A program made the translations under genes and the position numbers. 64,000 nucleotides of DNA, from positions 1,736,001 to 1,800,000 of the forward strand of contig NZ_CP077085.1 in NCBI RefSeq assembly GCF_014268455.2. The letters run 5' to 3'. The notes under the pieces are model-generated. The model searched no databases, was not told the origin of the DNA, and saw only the letters and a program-made list of their open reading frames with translations. Source of the DNA: Pseudomonas shahriarae (GTDB lineage Bacteria; Pseudomonadota; Gammaproteobacteria; Pseudomonadales; Pseudomonadaceae). How positions within the stretch are numbered: position 1 is the stretch's first letter; each line of letters begins with the position of its first letter. Positions 7,679 to 17,600 of the stretch are shown here, one piece after another.

Positions 7679-9412
7679 ATGCCGCAGCAAACGTCTGCCA
7701 TCGACACCGCGCAGTCCATCGCCCAGATGATCCTCGATGGCTTCGACGATTACCGCGAACACTTTCGCCAGATCACCGACGGCGCCCGTGAGCGTTTTGA
7801 AAAGGCCCAGTGGCAAGAGGCGCAAACGGCCTCGGCGGCGCGGATCAACCTGTATGAAGAGAAGGTCGGCGAAGTCACCACGCGTTTGCGGGCTACCTTC
7901 GACGAGGGCGCGCTGCTGGACATCCAGTCCTGGCCCCTGGTCAAGAGTGCCTATATCAGCCTGATCGACCTGCGGTTTGACGATGAGCTGTCCGAGACCT
8001 GGTACAACTCGATCTTTTGCGGGCTGTTCAGCCACGACCTGATCAGCGACGGCTGCATGTTCATCCATACCACCCGCCCGAGCCTGCGCCGCGCCCGTGC
8101 TGCGCAAACCCGTACCTACAAGCCCCAGGGCCAACTGGCGGGCATGCTCGAGCAGATCTTCAGCGACTACCGCTTTAGCGAGCCCTACGCCGACCTGCCT
8201 GCCGACCTGCAGCGCCTGGAAGCACAACTGCGCGAGAACCTGCCGGACTGGGTGTGCAAGGATCCGGACCTCAACGTCGAGCTGTTTTCCTCGGTGCTCT
8301 ATCGCAACAAGGGCGCGTACCTGGTGGGCCGCCTCTACACCCGCGATGAACAGTGGCCGCTTGTGATTCCGCTGCTGCACCGCGAAGGGCAGGGTATCCG
8401 CATCGACGCGCTGATCACCGATGAAGCCGATGTGTCGATCATCTTCTCGTTCACCCGCTCCTATTTCATGGTGGATGTGCCGGTGCCGGCGGAATTCATC
8501 GGCTTTCTCAAACGCATCCTGCCGGGCAAGCACATCGCCGAGCTGTACACCTCCATCGGCTTCTACAAACACGGCAAGTCGGAGTTCTACCGGGCGCTGA
8601 TCAACCACCTGGCCAGCACCGATGACCAGTTCATCATGGCCCCGGGCGTGCGCGGGATGGTCATGAGCGTGTTCACCCTGCCGGGTTTCAACACGGTGTT
8701 CAAAATCATCAAGGACCGTTTCTCGCCATCGAAAAACGTCAACCGCGCCACGGTGATCGAGAAGTACCGCCTGGTGAAAAGTGTCGACCGGGTCGGGCGC
8801 ATGGCCGACACCCAGGAGTTTGCCGACTTCCGTTTCCCCTTGAGCAAATTCGAGCCTGAATGCCTGGCCGAATTGCTGGAAGTGGCTGCCGGCACAGTCG
8901 AGGTGGAAGGCGACACGGTACTGATTCGCCACTGCTGGACCGAGCGGCGCATGACTCCGCTCAACCTCTACCTGGAGAACGCCAACGAGGCCCAGGTGCG
9001 CGAAGCCCTCGAAGACTACGGCCTGGCCATCAAGCAATTGGCGGCGGCGAATATCTTTCCCGGCGACATGCTGCTGAAAAACTTTGGCGTCACCCGTCAT
9101 GGTCGCGTGGTGTTCTACGACTACGACGAGATCTGCTTCCTCACCGAAGCCAACTTCCGCCATATCCCGGCACCGCGCACCCCGGAAGATGAAATGGCCT
9201 CCGAGCCCTGGTACTCCATCGGCCCGCTGGACGTGTTCCCCGAAGAGTTCCCGCCATTTCTGTTTGCCGATGCCGGGCAACGGCGTTTGTTCGATGAGCT
9301 GCACGGCGAGTTGTACAACGCCGACTACTGGAAAGGCCTGCAGGAGGCGATTCGGGCGGGGAAGGTGATTGATGTGTTCCCGTATCGGCGCAAGGGCCTG
9401 GATAACGAATAG
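7679..9412 (+). CDS. aceK: Isocitrate dehydrogenase kinase/phosphatase
   Basis: At 577 residues this matches AceK (E. coli 578). AceK reversibly phosphorylates isocitrate dehydrogenase, diverting carbon between the TCA cycle and the glyoxylate shunt during growth on acetate or fatty acids. Recognisable parts are the N-terminal regulatory half, starting near [12 protein letters not shown], and the kinase-like C-terminal half with [19 protein letters not shown], the catalytic-loop region, followed by [14 protein letters not shown], the metal-binding DYD. The ATG at 7679 has AGAGG just upstream; an in-frame ATG at 7658 is possible. The gene stands alone here, apart from aceA or aceB, as is usual in Pseudomonas. 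A large REPIN follows. Confidence 0.95.
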   Translation: MPQQTSAIDTAQSIAQMILDGFDDYREHFRQITDGARERFEKAQWQEAQTASAARINLYEEKVGEVTTRLRATFDEGALLDIQSWPLVKSAYISLIDLRFDDELSETWYNSIFCGLFSHDLISDGCMFIHTTRPSLRRARAAQTRTYKPQGQLAGMLEQIFSDYRFSEPYADLPADLQRLEAQLRENLPDWVCKDPDLNVELFSSVLYRNKGAYLVGRLYTRDEQWPLVIPLLHREGQGIRIDALITDEADVSIIFSFTRSYFMVDVPVPAEFIGFLKRILPGKHIAELYTSIGFYKHGKSEFYRALINHLASTDDQFIMAPGVRGMVMSVFTLPGFNTVFKIIKDRFSPSKNVNRATVIEKYRLVKSVDRVGRMADTQEFADFRFPLSKFEPECLAELLEVAAGTVEVEGDTVLIRHCWTERRMTPLNLYLENANEAQVREALEDYGLAIKQLAAANIFPGDMLLKNFGVTRHGRVVFYDYDEICFLTEANFRHIPAPRTPEDEMASEPWYSIGPLDVFPEEFPPFLFADAGQRRLFDELHGELYNADYWKGLQEAIRAGKVIDVFPYRRKGLDNE

Positions 9413-9424
9413 GGGCTAAACCCT

Positions 9425-9532
9425 GTGGGAGCTGTCGAGCCCCGGCGAGGCTGCGATAGCGCTGGGCCTGGCAGCATTGATGTTGGCCGTGCCGCCGTCA
9501 TCGCAGCCTCGCCGGGGCTCGACAGCTCCCAC
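9425..9532. repeat. REPIN: long palindromic pair between aceK and hrpA
   Basis: Two perfect 33-nt inverted arms (9425-9457 and 9500-9532) begin GTGGGAGCTGTCGAGCCCCG and flank 42 bases. This is the paired-REP (REPIN) form spread through P. fluorescens-group genomes by RAYT transposases. No RAYT gene is in the window. Confidence 0.9.
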
Positions 9533-9619
9533 GCGTGATTTACGCGGCCTTTAACGTTGTGTGCGCTTTTCTGCCACAATTGCCGGCCGTGCATAAATAG
9601 ACGACCTTCAAAGTACCTG

Positions 9620-12600
9620 ATGACTGACCAAGCGCCCGCTATCGACCAACTCCTGAAAAACCTCGATCACGCCATGCTCGCCGACCGCCACCGCTTGCGT
9701 CGGCAGTTGCTTGAGCTGCGCAAGAAGCCCGATGAGGAGAAGCTGGCGCAGTGGGTGGCGCGCATGCAGGCGTCCTGTGCCCAGGTCACGGCGCGCGCGG
9801 CCAGCGTGCCGCAGGTCCGCTATGACGACAGCCTGCCCATCGCCGCCAAGCGCGACGAGATCAAGGCGGCGTTGCTCAAGCATCAGGTGCTGATCATCGC
9901 GGGCGAAACCGGCTCGGGTAAAACCACGCAGTTGCCGAAGATCTGCCTGGAAATCGGTCGCGGCCAGTACGGCTTGATCGGCCATACCCAGCCCCGGCGG
10001 ATCGCCGCGCGCAGTGTGGCGAGCCGGGTCGCGGAAGAGTTGGCCACACCGCTGGGGGCGCTGGTGGGCTATCAGGTGCGGTTCGAGGACCAGAGCGACG
10101 CCAACACCCTGATCAAGCTGATGACTGACGGCATCCTGCTGGCCGAAACCCAGAACGACCGATACCTCGAGCGCTACGACACAATCATCGTCGACGAAGC
10201 CCACGAGCGCAGCCTGAACATCGACTTCCTGCTTGGTTACCTGAAGACCCTGCTGCCACGCCGCCCGGACCTGAAAGTCATCATCACCTCGGCGACCATC
10301 GACCTGGAGCGTTTTTCCAAGCACTTCGACGATGCGCCGATTGTCGAGGTCTCCGGGCGCACGTTCCCGGTGGAAACCTGGTATCGCCCGCTGACCCTGG
10401 AGCAGGACGAGGAAGGCAACCGCGTCGAAGACGACTTGACCGTGGACCAGGCGATCCTTGCCACCCTTGATGAAATCGCCGCCTTTGAACGCAGCGAGCG
10501 CAAGAGCCCAGGCGATGTGCTGGTGTTCCTGCCCGGTGAGCGCGAGATCCGCGATGCCGCCGATATGCTGCGCAAGGCCCAGCTCAAGCACACGGAAATC
10601 CTGCCGTTGTACGCGCGCCTGTCGCCGGCCGAGCAGCAGCGTATTTTCCAGTCCCATCCGGGGCGGCGCGTGGTGCTGGCAACCAACGTCGCGGAAACCT
10701 CGCTGACCGTGCCGGGCATCCGCTATGTGATCGACAGCGGCACCGCACGCATCAGCCGCTACAGCTACCGGGCCAAGGTCCAGCGCCTGCCGATCGAGGC
10801 GATTTCCCAGGCCAGCGCCAACCAGCGCAAGGGCCGCTGCGGTCGGGTCGAGCCGGGCATTTGCGTGCGCCTGTTCAGCGAAGAAGATTTTATCGGGCGC
10901 CCGGAATTTACCGACCCGGAGATCCTGCGCACTAACCTGGCGGCGGTGATCCTGCAGATGCTGCACCTGCGCCTGGGTGAAATTACCGACTTCCCGTTTA
11001 TCGAGCCGCCGGATGGCAAGGCCATCAGCGATGGCTTCAACCTGCTGCAGGAACTCTCGGCGGTGGACCGTAACAGCCAGCTGACACCCCTGGGCCGGCA
11101 ACTGGCGCGCCTGCCGGTGGACCCGCGCATGGGCCGCATGCTGTTGGAAGCGGCCAAGCTCGGCAGTTTGCAGGAAGTGCTGATCGTCGCCAGTGCCATG
11201 TCGATCCAGGACCCGCGCGAGCGCCCGCCGGAGCGCCAGCAAGCGGCCGACCAGGCCCACGCGCAATGGAAGGATCCCGATTCGGACTTCGCCGGGCTGG
11301 TCAATCTGTGGCGCGGCTTTGAAGAGCAGCGCCAGGAACTGACCGCCAGCCCGCTGCGCAACTGGTGCCGCAAGAACTTCCTCAATTACCTGCGCCTGCG
11401 TGAGTGGCGCGACTCCCATCGCCAGTTGAGCCTGATCTGCCGTGATATGCAGTTGACGGTCAACAAGGAACCGGCGGACTTCGCGAAACTGCACAAGGCG
11501 GTGCTGTCCGGCCTGTTGAGCCAGATCGGCCAGAAAACCGAAGACGGCGACTACCTCGGCGCCCGCCAGCGGCGCTTCTGGATTCATCCGTCATCGGGCA
11601 TCGGCAAGAAGCGCCCGCAATGGTTGATGACCGCCGAACTGGTGGAGACCACCAAGCTGTATGCGCGCATGGTGGCCAAGATTGATGCCGACTGGATCGA
11701 GCCATTGGCCGGGCACCTGATCAAGAAAAACCACTTCGAACCCCACTGGGAGAAGAAGCGCGGCCAGGTCGTGGCCTTTGAACAGATCACCCTGTTCGGC
11801 CTGATTGTGGTGGGGCGCCGGCCCGTGCATTACGGGCCGGTGGACCCCGTGGTGTCCCGCGAGCTGTTTATCCGCGAAGGCCTGGTGCGTGGCGAGATCC
11901 AGTCCCGGGCCAAGTGCCTGACTGCCAATCAACAGCTGCTGGAGCAATTGGACGAACTGGAAGCCAAGGCCCGGCGCCGCGATATCCTGGCTGACGAAGA
12001 AACCCTGTACGCCTTCTACGACGCGCGCCTGCCGGCAGAGATCCACCAGACGGCGACCTTCGACAGTTGGTACAAGATCACCAGCCAGAAAGACCCGCAA
12101 CTGCTGATCATGCGCGAAGAAGACGTGCTGGCCCGCGAAGCCAGTGAAGTCACCGCCGCCCATTACCCTGACACCTTGCACCTGGGCGACCTGGCCCTGG
12201 CCTTGAGTTATCACTTTGAACCCAACCACCCGCGCGACGGTGTGACCTTGCGCGTGCCCGCACCGCTGTTGCCGGCCTTGCCCGCCGAGCGCCTGGAGTG
12301 GCTGGTGCCCGGGCTGATCGAAGCCAAGTGCATTGCCCTGGTGCGCAACCTGCCCAAGGCCCTGCGCAAGAACTTCGTGCCGGTGCCGGACTTCGTCAAG
12401 GCCGCGCTGCAACGGATCGAATTTGCCCAGGGCTCGCTGCCCCAGGCGCTGGGGCGTGAGCTGTTGCGCATGACCGGCGCGCGGGTCAGCGACGAAGCCT
12501 GGAGCGAAGCCGCGCAGCAGGTGGAAAACCACCTGAAGATGAACCTGGAAGTGGTCGATGCCCAGGGCAAGTTCCTCGGTGAGGGCCGCGACCTGGCAGC

Positions 12601-13531
12601 GCTGACTGCGCGGTTTGTCGAAGCCAGCCAGGCCGCCCTGGCAGTGCCGCAAACTGCCAAAAGCCAGCAGCCGGTGGAGGCCAAGGTCTTCGCGGCGGTT
12701 GCCGAGACTACCCAGCAGAAGATTGCGGGCCTGTCGATGACGGTGTATCCGGCGCTGGTAGAAGAAAACGGCACGGTCAAGGAAGGACGTTTCTCCACGG
12801 CCGCCGAAGCCGAGTTCCAGCATCGCCGCGCCTTGCAGCGCTTGTTGATGCAGCAATTGGCCGAGCCGGCAAAATTCCTGCGCGGCAAGCTGCCGGGCCT
12901 TACCGAGCTGGGGCTGATGTACCGCGAGCTGGGACGTATCGACGCCCTGGTGGAAGACATTTTGCTGGCCAGCCTCGACACCTGCGTGCTGGAAGGCGAG
13001 GCCAGCCTGCCCCGGGATGGCGCGGGCCTGGCAGCCCTGGCCGAGCGCAAGCGTGGTAGCTGGACCGAGCACGCTGAACGCCTGGCGCGCCTGACCCTGG
13101 AAGTATTGAAGCTGTGGCATGGCCTGCAAAAACGTTTCAAGGGCAAGATCGACCTGGCCCAGGCCGTGGCACTCAACGATATCAAGCAGCAACTAAGCAA
13201 CCTGGTGTACCCGGGCTTTGTGCGCGAGACCCCGGCGCAGTGGTTCAAGGAACTGCCGCGCTATCTCAAGGCCATCGAGCTACGCCTGGAAAAACTGCCC
13301 AGCCAAGTGCAGAAGGACCGGGTCTGGAGCAGCGAGTTGAGTGGTCTGTGGAGCCAGTACCAGACGCGCCTGAACAAGCACACCCAGGAAGGCAAGCGCG
13401 ATCCGCAGCTGGCGCTTTACCGCTGGTGGCTGGAGGAATACCGGGTGTCGTTGTTTGCCCAGCAGTTGGGCACCAAGGCACCGATTTCCGATAAGCGCTT
13501 GAGCAAACAGTGGAGCCAGGTCGAACCTTGA
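9620..13531 (+). CDS. hrpA: ATP-dependent RNA helicase HrpA (DEAH box)
   Basis: The 1303-residue protein equals the length of E. coli HrpA. Motif I GETGSGKT is at residues 95-102, the DEAH box at 192-195, the SAT motif follows near 225, and motif VI reads ASANQRKGRCGRV. After the helicase core come the ratchet and OB-like regions and the long DUF3418 C-terminal domain found only in bacterial HrpA. HrpA unwinds structured mRNA and rescues collided or stalled ribosomes. ATG 9620 (MTDQAPAIDQLL) is preferred over an in-frame upstream ATG at 9557, whose added residues are not family-like. No partner gene is adjacent. Confidence 0.95.
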   Translation: MTDQAPAIDQLLKNLDHAMLADRHRLRRQLLELRKKPDEEKLAQWVARMQASCAQVTARAASVPQVRYDDSLPIAAKRDEIKAALLKHQVLIIAGETGSGKTTQLPKICLEIGRGQYGLIGHTQPRRIAARSVASRVAEELATPLGALVGYQVRFEDQSDANTLIKLMTDGILLAETQNDRYLERYDTIIVDEAHERSLNIDFLLGYLKTLLPRRPDLKVIITSATIDLERFSKHFDDAPIVEVSGRTFPVETWYRPLTLEQDEEGNRVEDDLTVDQAILATLDEIAAFERSERKSPGDVLVFLPGEREIRDAADMLRKAQLKHTEILPLYARLSPAEQQRIFQSHPGRRVVLATNVAETSLTVPGIRYVIDSGTARISRYSYRAKVQRLPIEAISQASANQRKGRCGRVEPGICVRLFSEEDFIGRPEFTDPEILRTNLAAVILQMLHLRLGEITDFPFIEPPDGKAISDGFNLLQELSAVDRNSQLTPLGRQLARLPVDPRMGRMLLEAAKLGSLQEVLIVASAMSIQDPRERPPERQQAADQAHAQWKDPDSDFAGLVNLWRGFEEQRQELTASPLRNWCRKNFLNYLRLREWRDSHRQLSLICRDMQLTVNKEPADFAKLHKAVLSGLLSQIGQKTEDGDYLGARQRRFWIHPSSGIGKKRPQWLMTAELVETTKLYARMVAKIDADWIEPLAGHLIKKNHFEPHWEKKRGQVVAFEQITLFGLIVVGRRPVHYGPVDPVVSRELFIREGLVRGEIQSRAKCLTANQQLLEQLDELEAKARRRDILADEETLYAFYDARLPAEIHQTATFDSWYKITSQKDPQLLIMREEDVLAREASEVTAAHYPDTLHLGDLALALSYHFEPNHPRDGVTLRVPAPLLPALPAERLEWLVPGLIEAKCIALVRNLPKALRKNFVPVPDFVKAALQRIEFAQGSLPQALGRELLRMTGARVSDEAWSEAAQQVENHLKMNLEVVDAQGKFLGEGRDLAALTARFVEASQAALAVPQTAKSQQPVEAKVFAAVAETTQQKIAGLSMTVYPALVEENGTVKEGRFSTAAEAEFQHRRALQRLLMQQLAEPAKFLRGKLPGLTELGLMYRELGRIDALVEDILLASLDTCVLEGEASLPRDGAGLAALAERKRGSWTEHAERLARLTLEVLKLWHGLQKRFKGKIDLAQAVALNDIKQQLSNLVYPGFVRETPAQWFKELPRYLKAIELRLEKLPSQVQKDRVWSSELSGLWSQYQTRLNKHTQEGKRDPQLALYRWWLEEYRVSLFAQQLGTKAPISDKRLSKQWSQVEP

Positions 13532-13705
13532 CCTGTAGTGCCGGTGGCGGGTGTGCGCGTGACAGGCGCCAAACCCCCCGGTTTATGGCAAACTTCGCCG
13601 CTATAAATGCCGGGATCGTCTAGATTGGCTGTATCAGCCTCGACGCGCCGGGACAAAGCGTTTCCCCGTTTGATGTCCGCGCGGCGGACTAGAGCGACTT
13701 ACGGT

Positions 13706-13723
13706 TTGGTACGAAGGTACCAA
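13706..13723. promoter_or_regulatory. Inverted repeat, possible operator upstream of the FabH-like gene
   Basis: TTGGTAC (13706-13712) and GTACCAA (13717-13723) form a perfect 7-bp inverted repeat with a 4-bp spacer, 34 bp before the GTG start. It could be an operator or a short 5'-UTR hairpin. No regulator can be named from the motif. Confidence 0.35.
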
Positions 13724-13757
13724 TCCCTTCTGCCTGAACAGATTTAGAGGAACGACC

Positions 13758-14879
13758 GTGCATAACGTCGTCATCAGCGGCACAGGCCTGTACACCCCGG
13801 CCAACAGCATCTCCAACGAAGAGCTGGTGCAGTCTTTCAATGCTTACGTTCAACAGTTCAATGCCGACAACGCCGTGGCCATCGAGCAGGGCGACGTTCA
13901 GGCGTTGACCGAATCCAGCGCCGCCTTTATCGAAAAGGCTTCGGGTATCAAGAGCCGTTTTGTCATGGACAAGGACGGCATCCTCGACCCCAAGCGCATG
14001 ACCCCCCGCCTGCCGGAGCGCTCCAACGACGAGTGGTCGATCCTCTGCCAGATGGCCGTGGGCGCCGCCGAGCAAGCCCTGCAGCGTGCCGGCAAGACCG
14101 CCGCCGATATCGACGGGGTGATCGTCGCCTGCTCCAACCTGCAACGCGCCTATCCGGCCATTGCCATCGAAGTCCAGGAAGCCCTGGGCATCCAGGGTTT
14201 TGGTTTTGACATGAACGTGGCGTGTTCTTCGGCGACTTTCGGTATCCAGAACGCCTGCAACAGCATCCAGCTGGGCCAGGCCCGTGCGATCCTGATGGTC
14301 AACCCGGAGATCTGCACCGGCCACCTGAACTTCCGTGACCGTGACAGCCACTTCATCTTTGGCGACGCGGCGACTGCGGTGATTCTGGAGCGTGCCGACC
14401 TGGCGACGTCCGAGCACCAGTTCGACGTGGTGAGCACCAAGTTGCTGACCAAGTTTTCCAACACCATTCGCAACAATTTCGGCTTCCTCAACCGCGCGGC
14501 GGAAGAGGGGATTGGTGCACCAGACAAGCTTTTCGTGCAAGAAGGCCGCAAAGTCTTCCGTGATGTCTGCCCGATGGTTGCCGAATTGATCGGCCAGCAC
14601 CTGACGGAAAACCAGTTGAGCGTTACCGATGTGAAACGCTTCTGGCTGCACCAGGCCAACCTGAGCATGAACCATCTGATCGTCAAGAAGCTGCTGGGCC
14701 GTGAAGCCGAGATCGAAGAAGCGCCGGTGATTCTCGATACCTACGCCAACACCAGTTCGGCAGGTTCGGTGATTGCGTTCCACACCTACCAGGACGACCT
14801 GCCCAAGGGCGCGCTGGCGGTACTCAGCTCGTTTGGCGCCGGGTATTCGATTGGCAGCGTGATCCTGCGCAAGCGCTAA
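13758..14879 (+). CDS. Beta-ketoacyl-ACP synthase III family (FabH-like, PA3286 type)
   Basis: The 373-residue thiolase-fold enzyme has the nucleophilic cysteine in MNVACSSATFGIQ, a catalytic histidine in KRFWLHQANLSMNH and the asparagine in LDTYANTSSAG, the Cys-His-Asn triad of KAS III. It starts at GTG 13758, preceded by AGAGGAAC. Housekeeping FabH condenses acetyl-CoA with malonyl-ACP; the P. aeruginosa relative PA3286 is reported, from memory, to take longer acyl-CoA and feed beta-oxidation products into fatty-acid synthesis. This protein is longer than FabH (about 317), with an N-terminal insert around residues 25-85. The next gene, an ECF sigma factor, follows after 43 bp, matching PA3286-PA3285. 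Confidence 0.85.
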   Translation: MHNVVISGTGLYTPANSISNEELVQSFNAYVQQFNADNAVAIEQGDVQALTESSAAFIEKASGIKSRFVMDKDGILDPKRMTPRLPERSNDEWSILCQMAVGAAEQALQRAGKTAADIDGVIVACSNLQRAYPAIAIEVQEALGIQGFGFDMNVACSSATFGIQNACNSIQLGQARAILMVNPEICTGHLNFRDRDSHFIFGDAATAVILERADLATSEHQFDVVSTKLLTKFSNTIRNNFGFLNRAAEEGIGAPDKLFVQEGRKVFRDVCPMVAELIGQHLTENQLSVTDVKRFWLHQANLSMNHLIVKKLLGREAEIEEAPVILDTYANTSSAGSVIAFHTYQDDLPKGALAVLSSFGAGYSIGSVILRKR

Positions 14880-14922
14880 GAACCAGGCAATTGCGGTCAC
14901 GTCTTGCACAATGAGGTTTTGA

Positions 14923-15537
14923 ATGGCAGCAGCCGACGACGCGCACCTGCTTGAACGCCTGCTCAAGGGTGAGCAGCAGGCCTACAAGGAGTTGGTCACC
15001 ACCTACCAGAGTGCGATGCGTGCAGTGGCCTACGCCATCGTTGGCCAGCGCCATGCCGACGAGGTGGTGCAGGACGCCTGGCTCTCGGTGGTGCGCAGCC
15101 TTGCCCGGTTTGAGGGGCGTTCCAGCCTCAAGACCTGGCTGCTGACCATCACCGCCAACTCGGCCAAGGGGCGCTACAAGCAGAACCGTCGCGAGGTGTT
15201 GCTGGACGACCTGCCGTCGCCCCATGGCACCATCGGCGATGAGCGCTTTGCCGCCGGCGATGAGCATTGGCTGATCGCGCCCTTTGCCTGGCACCAGGAC
15301 ACTCCCGAGGCGCTGCTCACCGAAAACGAGCTGCGTGAGTGTCTGGAGCACACCTTACTGAGCCTTTCCGAGCTGCAAAGCAGCGTGCTGCTGTTGCGCG
15401 AGCGCCAGGGGCTGGAGCTGGAGGAGATTTGTAATCTTCTGCAGATCTCGCTCTCCAATGTGCGTGTACTGCTGCACCGGGCGCGGCTTAAAGTCTTCGC
15501 TACGGTGGAGCATTTCGAGGAAACCGGCGAATGTTGA
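14923..15537 (+). CDS. ECF-type RNA polymerase sigma factor
   Basis: The 204-residue protein has a sigma-70 region 2 (about residues 20-95, with the -10 contact helix DEVVQDAWLSVVRSLARFEG) and a region 4 helix-turn-helix (about 140-190, LELEEICNLLQISLSNVRVL). There is no region 1 or 3, as in ECF sigma factors. GAGG lies 6 nt before the ATG at 14923. It overlaps the downstream anti-sigma gene by 7 bp, which implies translational coupling. The order FabH-like, ECF sigma, anti-sigma matches PA3286-PA3285-PA3284. The regulon is unknown; neighbouring promoters are candidates. Confidence 0.9.
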   Translation: MAAADDAHLLERLLKGEQQAYKELVTTYQSAMRAVAYAIVGQRHADEVVQDAWLSVVRSLARFEGRSSLKTWLLTITANSAKGRYKQNRREVLLDDLPSPHGTIGDERFAAGDEHWLIAPFAWHQDTPEALLTENELRECLEHTLLSLSELQSSVLLLRERQGLELEEICNLLQISLSNVRVLLHRARLKVFATVEHFEETGEC

Positions 15538-15764
15538 CCTGCAAAGAACAAGTGGCGCGCTCCAGCGATTTTCTCGATGGGCAACTGACCTTTCGTGAGC
15601 GCCTGTTGATGCGCCATCACTTGATGTTTTGTGCCAATTGCCGGCGCTTCATTCGCCAGATGCGCCTGATGCAGGCCACCTTGCGCCTCCTGCCCGAACC
15701 GCCGGTGAGCGATGCCGAGGCGTTGGCTGAACGCCTGGCTTCGGAGCGTAAACGCAACTCCTGA
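15531..15764 (+). CDS. Small zinc-finger anti-sigma factor (ZAS-like)
   Basis: This 77-residue protein carries H30-x3-C34-x2-C37 (HLMFCANC), the signature of zinc-binding anti-sigma (ZAS/zf-HC2) domains. Another cysteine at residue 4 could complete the site. There is no membrane segment, so it would be a soluble cytoplasmic anti-sigma factor, perhaps redox or zinc sensitive. It overlaps the sigma-factor gene by 7 bp and should be made in a fixed ratio with it. A terminator follows at 15791-15820, so the unit ends here. Confidence 0.85.
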   Translation: MLTCKEQVARSSDFLDGQLTFRERLLMRHHLMFCANCRRFIRQMRLMQATLRLLPEPPVSDAEALAERLASERKRNS

Positions 15765-15790
15765 CCCTAGAGCTGTCTGCGCTTCCCAAG

Positions 15791-15820
15791 GCCTGCGACG
15801 TCATTGTCGTGGGCTTTTTT
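15791..15820 (+). terminator. Intrinsic terminator after the sigma/anti-sigma pair
   Basis: The stem GCCTGCGAC (15791-15799) pairs with GTCGTGGGC (15806-15814), allowing two G-T pairs, and is followed by six T. Confidence 0.75.
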
Positions 15821-16100
15821 ACGTCGTTGAAAAGCCTTTCGGTGAAAAACATTGCAGGTTTGTAAGTTTTTTTCACCTTTTTTTCACCTGGCATTTCTCG
15901 TACTTTTTCTGCTCAAACCCACGCCGGCCGTAGCGTTGCGCTTATTCCCGGTGGTTGTAAGAAAGTTCCCCTGTAATAAAATATTTATCTTGCGGCAACT
16001 TGTCTGAAATATCCCCTCGCCAAGATCCCCTCCCAACACCAGCGGGCCAGAACCCGTGTGTTTTCCAACGCAAAAGACCACCAATTAGGGGAATTCTTCG
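15821..16100 (+). promoter_or_regulatory. Upstream region of the porin gene with a candidate Pho-box half site
   Basis: This AT-rich stretch precedes the OprP-like porin. CTGTAATAAAA at 15971-15981 matches 10 of 11 positions of a PhoB half-site of the form CTGTCATAAAA, but the adjoining 11-mer is a poor second half. PhoB control is known for oprP and oprO in P. aeruginosa, so the match is suggestive only. AGGGGAATTC just before the ATG provides the ribosome site. Confidence 0.3.
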
Positions 16101-17435
16101 ATGATCCGTAAGCACTTCGCCGGTTTCGCGGCCAGCGCCCTGGCCCTGGCCGTTACCGCCCAGGCTTTCGCTGGTACTGTCACTACTGACGGCGCCGATA
16201 TCGTTGTCAAAACCAAGGGCGGCCTTGAGGTTGCTACCACCGACCAGAACTTCAGCTTCAAGCTGGGTGGTCGCTTGCAAGCCGATTACGGCACATTTGA
16301 CGGCTTCTACACCAAGAACGGTGACTCGGGCGACGCTGCTTACTTCCGTCGCGCCTTCCTGGAACTGGGTGGCACCGTCTACAAGGATTTCAAATACCAG
16401 CTCAACTACGACTTCTCCCACAACTCGGGTAACTCCGACGACGGTTACTTCGACGAAGCGTCCATGTCCTATGTGGGCTTCAAGCCGGTGACCATCCGCG
16501 TCGGTCGCTTTGACCCGGATTTCGGTCTGGAAAAAGCCACCAGCTCCAAGTGGATCACCGCCATGGAGCGTAACTCGGCTTACGAGGTTGCAGACTGGGT
16601 CAACACCCACGAAAACGGCATGGGCATCCAGGTCAGCGGCACTGCGGCTGATATGTTCTACGGCTCCGCCAGCCTGGCTTCCAAGGACATCAACGACGAA
16701 GACGGCAAGGGCGTGAAGCAATTCAACGGCCGTATCGTGTTGGCACCGATGAACAAAGGCGGCAACGTCCTGCACTTCGGCTTGAACCTGGCGGCACGTG
16801 ACCTGAACGACGCCGCCTTCGACTCGCGGATCCGTCCGCGTCTCGGCGCCCGTGGTGTAGCAACTACCGGTGGTAACGATGCCGGCTCCAACGGCAACCG
16901 CGCGACTTTCGGCGGTGGTGTGGGCCTGAACGCCAGCAACCTGACGGCGGTTGGCGCCTACGATACCGACACGGTATTCGGGGGTGAATTTGCCTTCGCC
17001 AGCGGTCCATTCTCGGTGCAGGCTGAAGCCCTGAGCCGCAAGATGAAAGCTGACAGCAATGCCTACCAGGACGTGAAAACCAGCGGTTTCTACGGCCAAC
17101 TGGCCTACACCCTGACCGGCGAATCCCGTGCCTACAAGCTCGACGGCGGCAAGTTCGACGCCATCAAGCCTGAGAACAAGCAGTACGGCGCCTGGGAAGT
17201 GTTCTACCGCTACGACAACATCAAGGTTGACGACAAAAACATCGTCGTCAGCAGCGCTACCCGCGAAACCGGCGATGCCAAGGCCAACGTCAACACCCTG
17301 GGTGTGAACTGGTACGCCAACGAAGCGGTCAAGCTGTCCCTGAACTACAGCAAGGTCAGCACCGACAAGATCACCAACGCCAATGGCGATGACAGCGGTG
17401 ATTCCATCGTCGGTCGTGTGCAGTACGTGTTCTAA
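16101..17435 (+). CDS. OprP/OprO-family anion-selective porin
   Basis: The 444-residue outer-membrane protein has a clear signal peptide ending AQAFA before G25. The mature chain alternates short strands with turns and ends in QYVF, with the terminal phenylalanine needed for barrel assembly. The [19 protein letters not shown] and [18 protein letters not shown] segments are typical of OprP/OprO, trimeric 16-stranded channels for phosphate or polyphosphate. Position next to the PA3284-3286 equivalents agrees with oprP/oprO at PA3279-3280. Which paralogue it represents cannot be decided. A candidate Pho box lies upstream and a strong terminator downstream. Confidence 0.88.
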   Translation: MIRKHFAGFAASALALAVTAQAFAGTVTTDGADIVVKTKGGLEVATTDQNFSFKLGGRLQADYGTFDGFYTKNGDSGDAAYFRRAFLELGGTVYKDFKYQLNYDFSHNSGNSDDGYFDEASMSYVGFKPVTIRVGRFDPDFGLEKATSSKWITAMERNSAYEVADWVNTHENGMGIQVSGTAADMFYGSASLASKDINDEDGKGVKQFNGRIVLAPMNKGGNVLHFGLNLAARDLNDAAFDSRIRPRLGARGVATTGGNDAGSNGNRATFGGGVGLNASNLTAVGAYDTDTVFGGEFAFASGPFSVQAEALSRKMKADSNAYQDVKTSGFYGQLAYTLTGESRAYKLDGGKFDAIKPENKQYGAWEVFYRYDNIKVDDKNIVVSSATRETGDAKANVNTLGVNWYANEAVKLSLNYSKVSTDKITNANGDDSGDSIVGRVQYVF

Positions 17436-17498
17436 GCAACGGTCATACCGCTCCAACGCGCTCTTTCTTCATCCGTTAAAGCGCGATCCTCTTTTTTA

Positions 17499-17525
17499 CC
17501 CCGCCGATTGGCGGGGTTTTTTTTT
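17499..17525 (+). terminator. Strong intrinsic terminator after the porin gene
   Basis: The perfect stem CCCCGCC (17499-17505) and GGCGGGG (17510-17516), with loop GATT, is followed by nine T. Confidence 0.92.
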
Positions 17526-17600
17526 GCTGCCCGCGCGGGCGGCGGGTTCTGTCAGAATGGCCTGAATATTGTGAGCGAGCGTTTACCGTCGGGGAATGGC

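Noticed and set aside
15821..16100. Full PhoB box before the porin
   Set aside because: Only one half-site fits well; kept as a weak candidate, not a firm call.
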